A stretch of DNA of 64,000 nt from an uncultured Oscillospiraceae bacterium (GCA_934513685.1 CAKSWY010000013.1:1-64000); one strand, 5' to 3'. Numbered from the stretch's first letter, positions 15,109-24,439 are shown. A program made the numbers and translations. The notes: generated by a model not told the origin, from the letters alone.

Positions 15109-15765
15109 TCAGACGATCTGCTGGCCTTTGTACAGGCCGGTCTGGCAGAAGATGGTCCATTCGGCAACGTTCACCGAGTGGTCGCTCAAACGCTCCAGAT
15201 ACTTGGCGATCATGAGCAGATCCAGCACATCGTCCGCGTCCTCGGGGTTCTGGGCCAGGCGCTGGGCCAGCTCCTTTTTGGCGGTGTTGAACAGCTCGTC
15301 CTGCTTGTCGTCCATGGCGATGACCTGCTTGGCAGTCTCCTGGCGGCCCTTCAAAAAGGCGTCCAGAGCGGCCTGCTCCATCGTGAGGGCCTGGTCGGCC
15401 ATGTCGGTCAGCACCTGGGGCAGGGGGGCCTCAGCGGGCAGATACAGGCCGATTTCCGCAATGTCGGCCGCATTGTCGCCCATGCGCTCCAGGTCCGTGA
15501 CCATCTTCAACGAGCTGCTCACCTTGCGCAGGTCGCTGGCGATGGGCTGCTGGCGCAGCAGCAGGGTCATGCACAGGTGCTCGATGTCCCGCTCCTGCTC
15601 ATCCACAGCCCGGTCGTTCTCGATGATGTGGCGGGCGCTTGCCGCGTCATGGCTGGTCAGCGTAGCCACCGCATCCCGCAGGGCGTTCTGCACGCTCTGG
15701 CCCATGGCCCGCACGGAATCTTCCAGCCGTACCAGGTCGTTGTCGTACTTTTCACGCAGTTTCAT
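15109..15765 (-). CDS. phoU: Phosphate transport regulator PhoU
   Basis: Cytoplasmic helical-bundle protein that couples the Pst transporter to the phosphate sensor kinase and limits phosphate uptake. The 218 residues form two related three-helix repeats. Each carries a metal-binding acidic motif: TDLERMGDNAADIAE in the first and KYLERLSDHSVNVAEW in the second. It is the last gene of pstS-pstC-pstA-pstB-phoU and lies 17 bases after pstB. The start is preceded by a GGGAGG-type site. Confidence 0.97.
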   Translation of the reverse strand: MKLREKYDNDLVRLEDSVRAMGQSVQNALRDAVATLTSHDAASARHIIENDRAVDEQERDIEHLCMTLLLRQQPIASDLRKVSSSLKMVTDLERMGDNAADIAEIGLYLPAEAPLPQVLTDMADQALTMEQAALDAFLKGRQETAKQVIAMDDKQDELFNTAKKELAQRLAQNPEDADDVLDLLMIAKYLERLSDHSVNVAEWTIFCQTGLYKGQQIV

Positions 15766-15782
15766 GAAAAACCTCCCATTTC

Positions 15783-16547
15783 TCAGCCGAAGCGGCCAGT
15801 GATGTAATCTTCGGTGCGCTTGTCCTTCGGGCGGGAGAAGATCTCCTCGGTGGGGCCCTTCTCGATCATCTCACCCAGCAGGAAGAACGCGGTCTCATCG
15901 CTGATGCGGGCGGCCTGCTGCATATTGTGGGTCACAATGACCACCGTGTACTTCTCCTTCAGCTCGCTCATCAGCTCTTCAATGCGCATGGTGCTGCCCG
16001 GGTCCAGGGCGCTGGTGGGCTCGTCCATCAGCAGCACGTCCGGCTCCACAGCCAGGGCGCGGGCAATGCACAGACGCTGCTGCTGGCCGCCGGAAAGGCC
16101 CAGCGCGCTCTTCTTCAGCCGGTCCTTTACCTCGTCCCAGATGGCCGCGCCGCGCAGGCTCTTTTCCACCAGATCATCCAGCTGGGCCTTGCTGCGCACA
16201 CCGTGCAGCCGGGGGCCGTAGGCGATGTTGTCGTAAATGCTCATGGGGAAGGGATTGGCCTTCTGGAACACCATGCCGATTTTCTTGCGCAGGGCGGTCA
16301 CGTCCACGCTCTTGTCCAGCAGGTTCATGCCGCGGTACAGCGCTTCGCCCTCAATGCGCAGCCCGGGCACCAGCTCCGGGTCGTTCATTCGGTTCAGCAC
16401 CTTCAAAAAGGTGGATTTGCCGCAGCCGGAGGGGCCGATGAAGGCAGTGATGGTCTTTTCCTGAATGGTCATGCTGATGCCCTTCAGGGCCTGAAAATTA
16501 CCGTAGTACAGCTTCAGGTCTTTGGTTTGCAGAATGGGAGTTTCCAT
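15783..16547 (-). CDS. pstB: Phosphate ABC transporter ATP-binding protein
   Basis: ATPase that powers phosphate import through PstCA. The 254 residues include Walker A GPSGCGKST at about residue 38, the Q-loop in GMVFQKANPFP, the signature LSGGQQQRL, Walker B VLLMDEPTSALDP and the switch histidine in VIVTHNMQQ. Length and the PFPMSIYDNIAYGPRLHG segment are diagnostic for PstB. It lies between pstA and phoU in the operon with short gaps. Confidence 0.98.
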   Translation of the reverse strand: METPILQTKDLKLYYGNFQALKGISMTIQEKTITAFIGPSGCGKSTFLKVLNRMNDPELVPGLRIEGEALYRGMNLLDKSVDVTALRKKIGMVFQKANPFPMSIYDNIAYGPRLHGVRSKAQLDDLVEKSLRGAAIWDEVKDRLKKSALGLSGGQQQRLCIARALAVEPDVLLMDEPTSALDPGSTMRIEELMSELKEKYTVVIVTHNMQQAARISDETAFFLLGEMIEKGPTEEIFSRPKDKRTEDYITGRFG

Positions 16548-16564
16548 AATCGTCGTTCCTCCGG

Positions 16565-17410
16565 TTACATATCACGTTTTAACTTCTTGCGGGCCAGCTT
16601 GGCCAGGCCGTTCAGGCAGAGCACCAGCACCATCAGCACGGCGGCAATGGCGTAGCCCACCGCAAAATCGCCGTCCTCGCTGACGGTCATGTACAGCGCA
16701 ACGGAAAGGGTCGCGCCGCTGGAGGTGTAGGCCTTGGCAATGCTGCTGGCCAGCACCTTGCCGGTGCCGGCGGTGAACAGCAGGGCTGCGCTCTCACCCA
16801 CAATGCGGCCGATGGCCAGAATGCAGCCGGAGACAATGCCGTCCAGGCTACAGGGCAGCACCAGTGTGCGCACAATGTGCCACTTGGTGGCGCCCAGGCC
16901 TAAGGCGCCTTCGCGGTAGCTCTGGGGCACGGTTTTCAGGCTTTCCTGGGTGGTGCGGATGATGGTGGGCAGCACCATGATGACCAGCGTTAAACTGCCG
17001 GAGATCAGGCAGCCGCCCAGGCCCAGCTTCTGGTTGAACACCAGCATACCCACCAGGCCGTAGATAATGCTGGGAATGCCGGCCAGCGTTTCAGTGGTGT
17101 ATTCGATCAGGGCAATGAGCTTGTGGTTCTTGGCGTACTCGTTCAGATAAACGGCCGCGCCCACGCCGAGGGGAAGCACGATGGCGACGCTCAGCAGCAC
17201 CACATACAGGGTGTTCAGAATGTAGGGAAGGATGCCCTTCACATTGCGGATGACGCTGGGCACACTGGTGAGCAGCGAAATGCTCACGTTGGGCAGGCCC
17301 TTGACCAGCACGTAGCCGATGACGCCGACCAGCAGCAACACGGTCAGGCCGGCGGCGGCGTACACCACAATGGGAAGCAGCAGGTTGTAGGCTTTGCGTT
17401 TAGTGCTCAT
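16565..17410 (-). CDS. pstA: Phosphate ABC transporter permease PstA
   Basis: One of two membrane subunits of the phosphate importer. The 281 residues have about six membrane helices. The EAA-type loop that contacts PstB lies around ESLKTVPQSYREGALGLGATKWH. The IPSIIYGLVGMLVF segment is also typical. The start overlaps the end of pstC by 11 bases, implying translational coupling. Confidence 0.97.
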   Translation of the reverse strand: MSTKRKAYNLLLPIVVYAAAGLTVLLLVGVIGYVLVKGLPNVSISLLTSVPSVIRNVKGILPYILNTLYVVLLSVAIVLPLGVGAAVYLNEYAKNHKLIALIEYTTETLAGIPSIIYGLVGMLVFNQKLGLGGCLISGSLTLVIMVLPTIIRTTQESLKTVPQSYREGALGLGATKWHIVRTLVLPCSLDGIVSGCILAIGRIVGESAALLFTAGTGKVLASSIAKAYTSSGATLSVALYMTVSEDGDFAVGYAIAAVLMVLVLCLNGLAKLARKKLKRDM

Positions 17411-18284
17411 CTTCGCTGCCTCCTTTCAGAATGCGGTTCAGCAGGGCGTTCAGCAGCATGATAAATACGAACAGCACCAGCGCGATGCTGAACAGGGCCT
17501 GGCGCTGCAGGCCGGAGGCGTAGCTCATCTCACTGGCAATGGCGGTGGTGAGGAAGCGCACGCTCTTGAACAGGCCGGGCATATTGGCCACGTTGCCGGC
17601 CACCATCATGATGGCCATGGCCTCGCCCATGGCGCGGCCCACGCCCAGCACGATGCCGGCGGCAATGCCGCTTTTGGCGGCGGGCAGGCTTACTTTAAAG
17701 TAGGTCTCGATCTTGGTGGCGCCCAGGGCCAGGCTGGCCTCTTCGTACTCTTTGGGCACGGCGTTCAGGGCGGTGACGCTCACCGAAATGATGCTGGGCA
17801 GAATCATCACGGCAAGCACCAGAATGGCGGTCAGCATGCAGGCGCCGCTGGCCAGGCCGAACACACTGGCCACGGCGGGCACCAGCACCACCATGCCAAT
17901 CAGGCCGTAGATAACGCTGGGGATGCCGGCAAGCAGCTCCACCGCGCTGCTGACCACAGCGGCCATGCGGGGGGAAGCGATCTTGGAGAGGAACACGCTG
18001 GTGAGCAGGCCCACCGGAATGCCGATGAGCACCGCACCCAGGGTGCCGAAAAAGCTGGTGAGGATGAAGGGCAGAATGCCGTAGGAGGGCTGGGCGGCGG
18101 TGGAGGCCCAGGTGTGGCCCAGCAAAAAGTCCACAGGGCCGATCTTGGCGATGGCCGGCAGGCCGGACACAAACATGTAAACCGTGATGAGAGCCACAAA
18201 GGCGATGGCGGTCATGCCCATGAGGAAGAACACTCCGTTCATGATCACTTCCACCAAGTCTCTCACATTGGCTTTCTTTTTCAT
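17400..18284 (-). CDS. pstC: Phosphate ABC transporter permease PstC
   Basis: Partner membrane subunit of PstA. About 294 residues with six membrane helices. The GIPSVIYGLIGMVVLVP and NAVPKEYEEASLALGATKIE segments match PstC, and the latter is the coupling loop. MKKKANVRDLVE is taken as start because AAAGGA lies about nine bases upstream. The longer frame, 23 codons more, would begin in the hairpin between pstS and pstC. The gap to pstS holds that hairpin, which probably lowers permease expression relative to the binding protein. Confidence 0.95.
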   Translation of the reverse strand: MKKKANVRDLVEVIMNGVFFLMGMTAIAFVALITVYMFVSGLPAIAKIGPVDFLLGHTWASTAAQPSYGILPFILTSFFGTLGAVLIGIPVGLLTSVFLSKIASPRMAAVVSSAVELLAGIPSVIYGLIGMVVLVPAVASVFGLASGACMLTAILVLAVMILPSIISVSVTALNAVPKEYEEASLALGATKIETYFKVSLPAAKSGIAAGIVLGVGRAMGEAMAIMMVAGNVANMPGLFKSVRFLTTAIASEMSYASGLQRQALFSIALVLFVFIMLLNALLNRILKGGSEDEH

Positions 18285-18330
18285 AAATACGATTCCTTTC
18301 ATGAACACGGGCCGCTGGCCCATGCCTTTG

Positions 18331-18372
18331 AAAAAGGCCCGGCGCTGCCGCAATGAGCACAGAGCCGGGCCG
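18331..18372 (-). terminator. Intercistronic hairpin between pstS and pstC
   Basis: On the minus strand GGCCCGGCT pairs with GCGCCGGGCC and TTTTTC follows. It is likely a partial terminator giving excess PstS over permease. Confidence 0.65.
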
Positions 18373-18404
18373 GAGATTCCGGAGATTGAGATGGAAGCGG
18401 GCGT

Positions 18405-19280
18405 TTAGGCCATGGGCACCGCGCCGGCGGCACGGATCAGGTCAGCAGCCTCAGCGCTGGTGGCGAAGTCGATGAAGGACTTCACAGCGTCGCTGGGGGT
18501 CACGCTGTCGTTGGTGACGAAGTTGAAGGGACGCTGAATCTTGTAGGTGCCGTCCAGAACGGTCTCCTCGGTGCAGGCAATGCCTTCCACGGTCACAGCC
18601 TTCACGGTGTCCTTCAGAGCGGACAGGGAAGCGTAGCCGATGGCGCCGTTGTTGGCAGCCACACCGGTGATGACGGCGCCGGTGCTGGTCAGCTCCTGAG
18701 CGTACTGGCACTTGTCAGCCACGCCCACGATGCTCTCGAAGCCGTCGCGGGTGCCGCTGCCGGCCTCACGGCCGATCAGCACGATGGGGGCATCCTCGCC
18801 GCCCACGTCCTTCCAGTTGGTGATCTCGCCGGTGGCGATCTTGGCGATCTGGTCGATGGTCAGATCCTGTACGGGGTTGGAGTTGTTCACGATGATGGCG
18901 ATGCCGTCCAGTGCGATGGTGGTGGCGGTCACGCCGGTCTCGCCGTCCTTCAGCTTGCGGCTGGAGAGGCCGATGTCCAGGGTCTTGTCGGTGGCGCCGG
19001 TGATGCCCGCGCCGCTGCCGGTGGGATCGTAAGTAACGGTCACATCAGGCTCCTTCTCGGCGAAAGCCTCCTGCAGAGCGGACACAACCTTCTCCATGCT
19101 GGTGGAACCGCCGGTGGCGACGGTGCCGTTCAGGCCGGCAGCGGCGGAAGAAGCTGCGCTCTCGGAAGCGGCCTCGGAAGAGGCAGCAGCGGAAGAAGAA
19201 GCGCTGGAACCGCAGCCAGTGGCAACGGCAGCCAGCATCATAGCAGCGCACAGGCCGCAAGCGACGCGTTTGATGTTCAT
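18405..19280 (-). CDS. pstS: Phosphate-binding lipoprotein PstS
   Basis: Extracytoplasmic receptor that delivers phosphate to PstCAB. A signal peptide ends in a lipobox cysteine (AAVATGCGSS, Cys at about residue 23), followed by a Ser/Ala/Glu spacer of about 25 residues. Phosphate-contact regions are TGGSTSMEKV, DPTGSGAGIT, GLSSRKLKDGE and GREAGSGTRDGFE. The mature length of about 265 residues is normal. MNIKRVACG is chosen as start because AGGAGG lies close before it. It is the first gene of the operon. GTAAA-containing repeats upstream may be Pho boxes. Confidence 0.97.
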   Translation of the reverse strand: MNIKRVACGLCAAMMLAAVATGCGSSASSSAAASSEAASESAASSAAAGLNGTVATGGSTSMEKVVSALQEAFAEKEPDVTVTYDPTGSGAGITGATDKTLDIGLSSRKLKDGETGVTATTIALDGIAIIVNNSNPVQDLTIDQIAKIATGEITNWKDVGGEDAPIVLIGREAGSGTRDGFESIVGVADKCQYAQELTSTGAVITGVAANNGAIGYASLSALKDTVKAVTVEGIACTEETVLDGTYKIQRPFNFVTNDSVTPSDAVKSFIDFATSAEAADLIRAAGAVPMA

Positions 19281-19406
19281 GTTTGTTCCTCCTAGTGGTC
19301 GGGGATTTGTCTTGCGCCCCGGCGGATGATTCCCTTTTGCGTAAGCCCGGTGATTGGGTACGCCCGGTGCGGTGGCCCTTGGCCCCGCCTCCCTTGGCGC
19401 ATGTTT

Positions 19407-19435
19407 ATTGTAGCCCGAATGCCCCCCGCGCCGAA
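19407..19435 (-). promoter_or_regulatory. Candidate pstS promoter with weak -35
   Basis: Minus strand TACAAT with only TTTCGG or TTCGGC at the -35 distance. A poor -35 fits an activator-dependent promoter. Confidence 0.35.
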
Positions 19436-19453
19436 ACCAGATGCGGGCAAAGC

Positions 19454-19514
19454 TTTTGTAAAGTTTGGATGCGCAAAATGCGGCCAAAAGCAAGAATCTG
19501 TAAAACTGGTAAAG
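19454..19514 (-). promoter_or_regulatory. Candidate Pho-box region upstream of pstS
   Basis: Three TTTAC-type units are seen on the minus strand (CTTTACAAAA, GTTTTACAGA, CTTTACCA), two of them about 9 bases apart. They lie 20-100 bases upstream of the candidate promoter. Similar direct repeats bind PhoP/PhoB response regulators. This is inference only. Confidence 0.35.
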
Positions 19515-19652
19515 AACGGCGCAGAATCCGGGCGGCAGAGGCAAAAAGCAGATCAGGACAGGCCGCTGCGGCATATCCTATAAAATAAGGTAGCTGTAAG
19601 GCAGCCGTGCGCCCGGATGGCCAGAAAATCAAAACCGGGAAGCACGCGCGCA

Positions 19653-19681
19653 TTTACATCCCCGGTGGGATGCGATATAAT
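19653..19681 (+). promoter_or_regulatory. Promoter of D,D-carboxypeptidase gene
   Basis: TTTACA, 17-base spacer, perfect TATAAT, about 75 bases before the start. Confidence 0.8.
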
Positions 19682-19755
19682 ACTTATTGTGGCAGAGTCT
19701 ATACTTTGCTGCACAAAAAAGCCGTTTTTACAACCCGGGTAAAAAAGGAGAAGCC

Positions 19756-20580
19756 ATGGAACCTGAACGCCGCCAAGCGCCCACTGCCCGCCAGCGTGCT
19801 GCCGCCAGGCGCCGCCGCAAACAGCAGATCCTGCGCAACCGCATTCTGTTTGCACTGGTCTGCCTGGCCCTGCTGGGGCTTTTATGTCTGCTGATCCGCA
19901 GCGGGGTGCGCCTGATCCAGAATCTTGGAAAGGGCGGGGCCGGGGCTTCCTCCTCCAGCGTGAGCGAAAGCACGGGCGAGGCGGCCCCGCAGGCGGTGGA
20001 TACGACCGACTGGCGGCTGACCCTGGTGAACAACAACGTTCCGCTGCCGGAGGGCTACGAGAGCAGCCTGACCACCAAGCTTGCGGAGGAGAGCACCGGG
20101 AAGGAGCTGGCCAGCGAGGCGGCCGACGCCTACATTGCCATGAAGCAGGCCGCCGCGGCCGAGGGCGTGGACCTGCTGCTCTGCTCCGGCTACCGGACGG
20201 TGGAGTACCAGACGAACCTGTTCAACAACGAAAAGCAGGAATGGCTGAATAAGGGCTTGAACGAGCAGGAAGCCTATGATAAGGCCAAAACCGTGGTGGC
20301 GGTGCCGGGCTATTCCGAGCACAATCTGGGCCTGGCGGCAGACATTGTCACCCCGGACCACCAGAATCTGGACGAGGCCTTTGAAAAAACGGCCGCATTC
20401 ACCTGGCTGGACGCCCATGCGGCGGAGTATGGCTTCATCCTGCGCTACCCCAAAGACAAACAGGAGATCACCGGGATCATCTATGAGCCGTGGCACTACC
20501 GCTACGTCGGCCCGGAGAATGCAGCGGCCATCAAGGCCGGCGGCCAATGCTTGGAGGAGTACCTGGCAGCGGCGGCCTGA
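19756..20580 (+). CDS. Membrane-anchored D-alanyl-D-alanine carboxypeptidase, M15B (VanY-like)
   Basis: Zinc peptidase predicted to trim the terminal D-Ala of peptidoglycan stem peptides. The 274 residues comprise a strongly basic cytoplasmic tail, one membrane helix (about 28-52), a Ser/Glu linker, and an extracytoplasmic catalytic domain. Zinc and catalytic residues are in SEHNLGLAADIV (HxxxxxxD) and EPWHYRYVG, with SGYRTVEYQ as a further family motif. AAAAAAGGAG precedes MEPERRQ. Nothing in the vicinity suggests a vancomycin-resistance cluster, so a housekeeping wall-maturation role is more likely. Confidence 0.93.
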   Translation: MEPERRQAPTARQRAAARRRRKQQILRNRILFALVCLALLGLLCLLIRSGVRLIQNLGKGGAGASSSSVSESTGEAAPQAVDTTDWRLTLVNNNVPLPEGYESSLTTKLAEESTGKELASEAADAYIAMKQAAAAEGVDLLLCSGYRTVEYQTNLFNNEKQEWLNKGLNEQEAYDKAKTVVAVPGYSEHNLGLAADIVTPDHQNLDEAFEKTAAFTWLDAHAAEYGFILRYPKDKQEITGIIYEPWHYRYVGPENAAAIKAGGQCLEEYLAAAA

Positions 20581-20617
20581 GCCTTTGGCCCCGGCAGACA
20601 TGGCATCTTTTGCGTAC

Positions 20618-20666
20618 AGGCGGCCCCCGCGGGGAACCCGATCGCCCCGAGCAGGCCGCCTTTTTC
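20618..20666 (+). terminator. Terminator of D,D-carboxypeptidase gene
   Basis: AGGCGGCC pairs with GGCCGCCT around a loop of about 28 bases that can itself pair. TTTTTCTT follows. Confidence 0.75.
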
Positions 20667-20754
20667 TTCCCTTTTTCGGGGCAGCCGCCCCGGAAAACGG
20701 GCAGTTTTGCACAAACGATCGGACTGATTTTACAGAACAACGAGGACAAGGGAT

Positions 20755-22026
20755 TTGAAACGAGAAAATCTTGCGCCCGGCGTGTTTTTGAATACGCTGG
20801 ACGCCCAGAAGTTCAACCGCTGCCGCATCACCATCCGCTTCCAGTATCCGGCCTGCCGCGAGACGGCCACCGCCGGCGCGGTGCTGCCCCTGGTGCTGGA
20901 GCGTTGCTGCGCCGATTATCCGGACATGACGCTGCTCTCCCGGCGGCTGGCCAAGCTGTACGGGGCTGACCTGAGTGTGGACAACTCCACCAACGGCGCA
21001 AACCGGGTGCTCACCGTGAGCGTGACCGGCATTAAGGACGAATTTGCGCTGGAAGGGGAGGACCTGACCGCCGAGTACGCCGATCTGGTGTTCGGCGTGG
21101 CCTTCCGTCCCTATCTGGTGAACGGCCTGTTTGACGAAGAGGCCGTGGCCATTGAGCGGGGCAAACTGCGCCAGCAGCTTCAGGCCGAGGTAAACGACAA
21201 GCGCCTGTACTGCGTGCGCCAGGCCCGCCGCCGCTTCTTCGGCGACAGCCTGGCCGGCGTGGAGCGGGACGGCTACTTGGAAGAGGTGGACGGTGTTACC
21301 CCCCAGCTGCTCACCCAGGTGTACGAGGAGATGCTGTGCAAAGCCAGCATTGAGGTGACGGCCATCGGCGCCAAGGACGAGACCGTGCGCCGCCTGCTGC
21401 TTGCCGCCCTGGAGGGCCGCAAGCGGGAGTGGCAGGCCCCGCTGCCCGGGCTGTTCATGCCCCGCCAGCAGCCGGACCATCAGGTGGAAACCATGGACAT
21501 GGTGCAGGCAAAGCTCTGTCTGCTGTTTACGGCCGGACGCTGCACCGGCGCGCAGGAGATCGCCGCCAGCCGTCTGGCCATGGCCCTGTACGGCGGCTCG
21601 GTGACCAGCCGCCTGTTCCTGAACGTGCGGGAAAAGCAGAGCCTGTGCTACTACTGCTCTTCCAGCTATACCTCCGTGACCGGCTGCATGATGGTGGACA
21701 GCGGCGTGGAACCCGCCAACGCCCAGAAGGCCGAGGCGGCCATTCTGAAGGAGCTGGCCCAGCTGTGCGACGGCCCCATTACCGATGAGGAGATGGAGGA
21801 CTGCCGCCGCGGCCTGCTTTCCAGCCTGGAATCGGTGGAGGACAGCCTCTCCGGCCTGGAGGGCTGGTATTTTGCCGAGATCGCCCGGGGCGGCCCGGTA
21901 AGCACCCCGGCTCAGGCCCGCGCGGCGCTGGAGCAGGTAACGAAGGAGCAGGTGCGCCAGGTGCTGCGCCAGTTCACCCTTTCGGTGAGCTACCTGCTGA
22001 CCCCGGAGGTGAACGACCATGCGTGA
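20755..22026 (+). CDS. yfmF: M16 family protein YfmF-type (inactive peptidase homologue)
   Basis: A 423-residue pitrilysin-family protein. The zinc motif HxxEH expected near residue 50 is absent (the region reads LPLVLERCCADYP), so it is probably the non-catalytic partner. The C-terminal half keeps the R/Y-type segment (FLNVREKQSLCYY) found in M16 partners. The pair resembles Bacillus YmfF/YmfH, reported to be linked to EF-P 5-aminopentanol modification. Translation appears to start at TTG with GGACAAGGG nearby. Its end overlaps yfmH by eight bases, indicating coupling. Confidence 0.88.
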   Translation: MKRENLAPGVFLNTLDAQKFNRCRITIRFQYPACRETATAGAVLPLVLERCCADYPDMTLLSRRLAKLYGADLSVDNSTNGANRVLTVSVTGIKDEFALEGEDLTAEYADLVFGVAFRPYLVNGLFDEEAVAIERGKLRQQLQAEVNDKRLYCVRQARRRFFGDSLAGVERDGYLEEVDGVTPQLLTQVYEEMLCKASIEVTAIGAKDETVRRLLLAALEGRKREWQAPLPGLFMPRQQPDHQVETMDMVQAKLCLLFTAGRCTGAQEIAASRLAMALYGGSVTSRLFLNVREKQSLCYYCSSSYTSVTGCMMVDSGVEPANAQKAEAAILKELAQLCDGPITDEEMEDCRRGLLSSLESVEDSLSGLEGWYFAEIARGGPVSTPAQARAALEQVTKEQVRQVLRQFTLSVSYLLTPEVNDHA

Positions 22027-23296
22027 GATCAACGAGACCCTCAGCCGCGCTGCGGCCTGTGAAAAAACCGTGCTGCCCAGCGGCCTGACCGTGCTGGCGC
22101 GGCCCATGCCCGGCTACGGCAGTGTTCATGCCGAGTATGCCACCCGCTTCGGCTCCATCGACCGGGACTTTGTGCTGGACGGCAAGCCGGTGCATCTGCC
22201 AGCCGGTGTGGCGCATTTTCTGGAGCACAAGATGTTCGAGAGTGAGGATGGAGACGCCTTCAGCAAATACGCCAAAACCGGCGCCAACGCCAACGCCTTC
22301 ACCAGCTTTGACCAGACCTGCTATGTGTTTACCGCCACCCGTCAGGTGGACGAGAGCCTGGACGTTCTTCTGAGCATGGTGGGCCAGCCCTACTTCACCG
22401 AGGCCACCATTCAGAAGGAGCAGGGCATCATCGGGCAGGAAATCCGTATGTACGACGACAACCCCGACTGGCGGATGCTGTTCGCCCTGTGCAGCTGTTT
22501 GTACGAAAACCACCCCATCCGCAGTGACATTGCGGGCACGGTGGAGAGCATTGCCGAGATCACTCCGGAAATGCTCTATGCCTGCACCGATGCATTCTAT
22601 GATCCGGCCAATATGGTGCTGGCCGTGGCGGGCGGCGTGACCACGCAGCAGGTGCTGGACGCCTGCAAGCGGGCCGGGCTGGACAAGCCCCGCACGCCCC
22701 ACAAGGTGCAGCGCATTCAGAAGCCGGAAGGCCCGCTGCCCGCAAAAACCAGCGATACGTTCCGGATGTCCATCTCCAAGCCCTGCATCGGCGTGGGCTA
22801 CAAGGAGGCCCCGCTGGGCGAAAACCGGGTTCGGGGAGAGATCCTCTGCGACCTGCTGGGCGAGCTGGTGTGCGGCGGCATGACCCCGCTGTACCGCCGC
22901 CTGTACGACGAGGGCCTGGTGAACCCCGGTTTCGGGGCCGAGTATCTGTCGGTGGATGGCTGCTGCTGCATTCTGTTCACGGGCGAAAGCGATGAGCCGG
23001 AGAAGGTGCGCACCCTGCTGCTGGAGGAGATCGAGCGCATCCGCAAGGAAGGCGTGGACGAAGAGCTGTTCACCCTGTGCAAGAACCAGATGTACGGCGA
23101 GATGCTGGAAGCGCTGGAAAGCCCCACCGGGGCCGCGGGTGCACTGGTGAGCAATTACCTGCGCCGCAGCACGCTGGAGGAGGGGGTGCAGCTTCTGGCG
23201 GCCCTCACGAAGCAGGAGGTGGACGATGCCCTGCAGACCATGCTGCTGCCGGAGCACAGCGCCACCGTGACCATTCTCCCGCAGGAGGCGGAATAA
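22019..23296 (+). CDS. yfmH: M16 family zinc peptidase YfmH-type
   Basis: A 425-residue active-looking member of the pair. The inverted zinc motif HFLEH lies at residues 66-70, with the distal glutamate in TIQKEQGIIGQEIRM. The partner-like segment RRLYDEGLVNPGFG near residue 295 completes the M16 fold. It probably forms a heterodimer with the preceding YfmF-type protein. The start overlaps yfmF by eight bases and its stop is three bases before lgt, so the three genes form one operon. The natural substrate is not evident from sequence. Confidence 0.92.
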   Translation: MREINETLSRAAACEKTVLPSGLTVLARPMPGYGSVHAEYATRFGSIDRDFVLDGKPVHLPAGVAHFLEHKMFESEDGDAFSKYAKTGANANAFTSFDQTCYVFTATRQVDESLDVLLSMVGQPYFTEATIQKEQGIIGQEIRMYDDNPDWRMLFALCSCLYENHPIRSDIAGTVESIAEITPEMLYACTDAFYDPANMVLAVAGGVTTQQVLDACKRAGLDKPRTPHKVQRIQKPEGPLPAKTSDTFRMSISKPCIGVGYKEAPLGENRVRGEILCDLLGELVCGGMTPLYRRLYDEGLVNPGFGAEYLSVDGCCCILFTGESDEPEKVRTLLLEEIERIRKEGVDEELFTLCKNQMYGEMLEALESPTGAAGALVSNYLRRSTLEEGVQLLAALTKQEVDDALQTMLLPEHSATVTILPQEAE

Positions 23297-23299
23297 ACC

Positions 23300-24436
23300 A
23301 TGATCAACCATGTGCAGTTTCCGGCCCTTGGGCTGGAATTTACCTTGAACCGGGTCGCCTTTTCGTTGGGCGGGCTGGACGTTTACTGGTACGGCATCAT
23401 TTTGGCCCTGGGCCTGCTGGCGGGCATGGCCTTTGCCTTCCACTATGCGGTGGATTTCGGCATTGACAGCGACCGTCTGGTGGATGTGATGGTCATCGGC
23501 ACTGTGTGCGGCGTGGCCTGCGCCCGCATTTACTACGTGGCCTTTGCCCCGTTCAAGTACAACAGCCTGTGGGAGATGATCGACCTGCGGGACGGCGGCA
23601 TTGCCATCTACGGCGCGGTGATCGGCGCGTTCCTTTTCGGTGGGCTGGCCTGTCTCTGGCGGAAGATCCCCCTGCTGCCCACCTTTGACATTGTGGCCAT
23701 CAGCTTTCTGGCCGGGCAGGGCATCGGCCGCTGGGGCAACTTCATGAACCAGGAGGCCTTCGGCACCAACACGACGCTGCCCTGGGGCATGATCAGCGAA
23801 AGCACGAAGAATTACCTCACCAACTGGCAGGCGGCCCTGGCCGCCGAGGGTGTGACCGTGGACCCCAGCCTGCCGGTGCACCCCACGTTTTTGTATGAGA
23901 GCATCTGGTGCCTGCTGGGCTTTGTGCTGCTGTGGCGCTATGTGAAAAAGCGCCGGTTTGACGGTGAGATCGCCCTGCTGTATGTGGTGTGGTACGGGGC
24001 CGAGCGCTTTGTGGTGGAGGGCCTGCGCACCGACTCGCTGATGCTGCCCGGCATTGGCCTGCGGGTCAGCCAGGTGCTGGCGCTGGTGAGCGTGGCGGCC
24101 GCCCTCATCGCCCTGGTTGTTCTGCGCCGCAAGCATCAGGGCCAGCCGCTGCAGGTTCGCCTGGCGGTGAAGGACCTGAAGGCCTACGCCAAGGCCCGCC
24201 CGGAAACGTGGGACAGCCTGGAGGCGAATGCCGCACACCGCGAGTTTGTGCAGGCCACGGCGGTGTGGAATGAGAAGATCGCCCGGCTGGAGGCCGAAGC
24301 AGAGCACCCCGCGGACGCGCAGGAGCCCGCGCAGGAACCTGCAGAGATCGCGGAGACTGCGGAACCCGCTGAAGCTGCGGAACCCGCTCCCAGCGCCGAA
24401 GAACCGGACGCTTCGGACGAGAACGGAACGAACTGA
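23300..24436 (+). CDS. lgt: Prolipoprotein diacylglyceryl transferase, with C-terminal extension
   Basis: Transfers diacylglycerol from phosphatidylglycerol to the lipobox cysteine of prolipoproteins, the first step of lipoprotein maturation. Seven membrane segments are visible. Key motifs are YWYGIILALG in the first helix, RDGGIAIYGAVIG, GRWGNFMNQEAFG (Lgt signature with the essential Arg) and HPTFLYESIW. After about residue 280 an extra cytoplasmic tail of nearly 100 residues is added, ending in repeated Glu/Pro/Ala units; most Lgt proteins stop near 270-290. The enzyme would process the many lipoproteins in this window. Confidence 0.96.
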   Translation: MINHVQFPALGLEFTLNRVAFSLGGLDVYWYGIILALGLLAGMAFAFHYAVDFGIDSDRLVDVMVIGTVCGVACARIYYVAFAPFKYNSLWEMIDLRDGGIAIYGAVIGAFLFGGLACLWRKIPLLPTFDIVAISFLAGQGIGRWGNFMNQEAFGTNTTLPWGMISESTKNYLTNWQAALAAEGVTVDPSLPVHPTFLYESIWCLLGFVLLWRYVKKRRFDGEIALLYVVWYGAERFVVEGLRTDSLMLPGIGLRVSQVLALVSVAAALIALVVLRRKHQGQPLQVRLAVKDLKAYAKARPETWDSLEANAAHREFVQATAVWNEKIARLEAEAEHPADAQEPAQEPAEIAETAEPAEAAEPAPSAEEPDASDENGTN

Positions 24437-24439
24437 AAT

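Noticed and set aside
19756..20580. Vancomycin-resistance vanY
   Set aside because: The family matches VanY, but no vanHAX or vanRS genes are near; a wall-maturation carboxypeptidase is the simpler reading.
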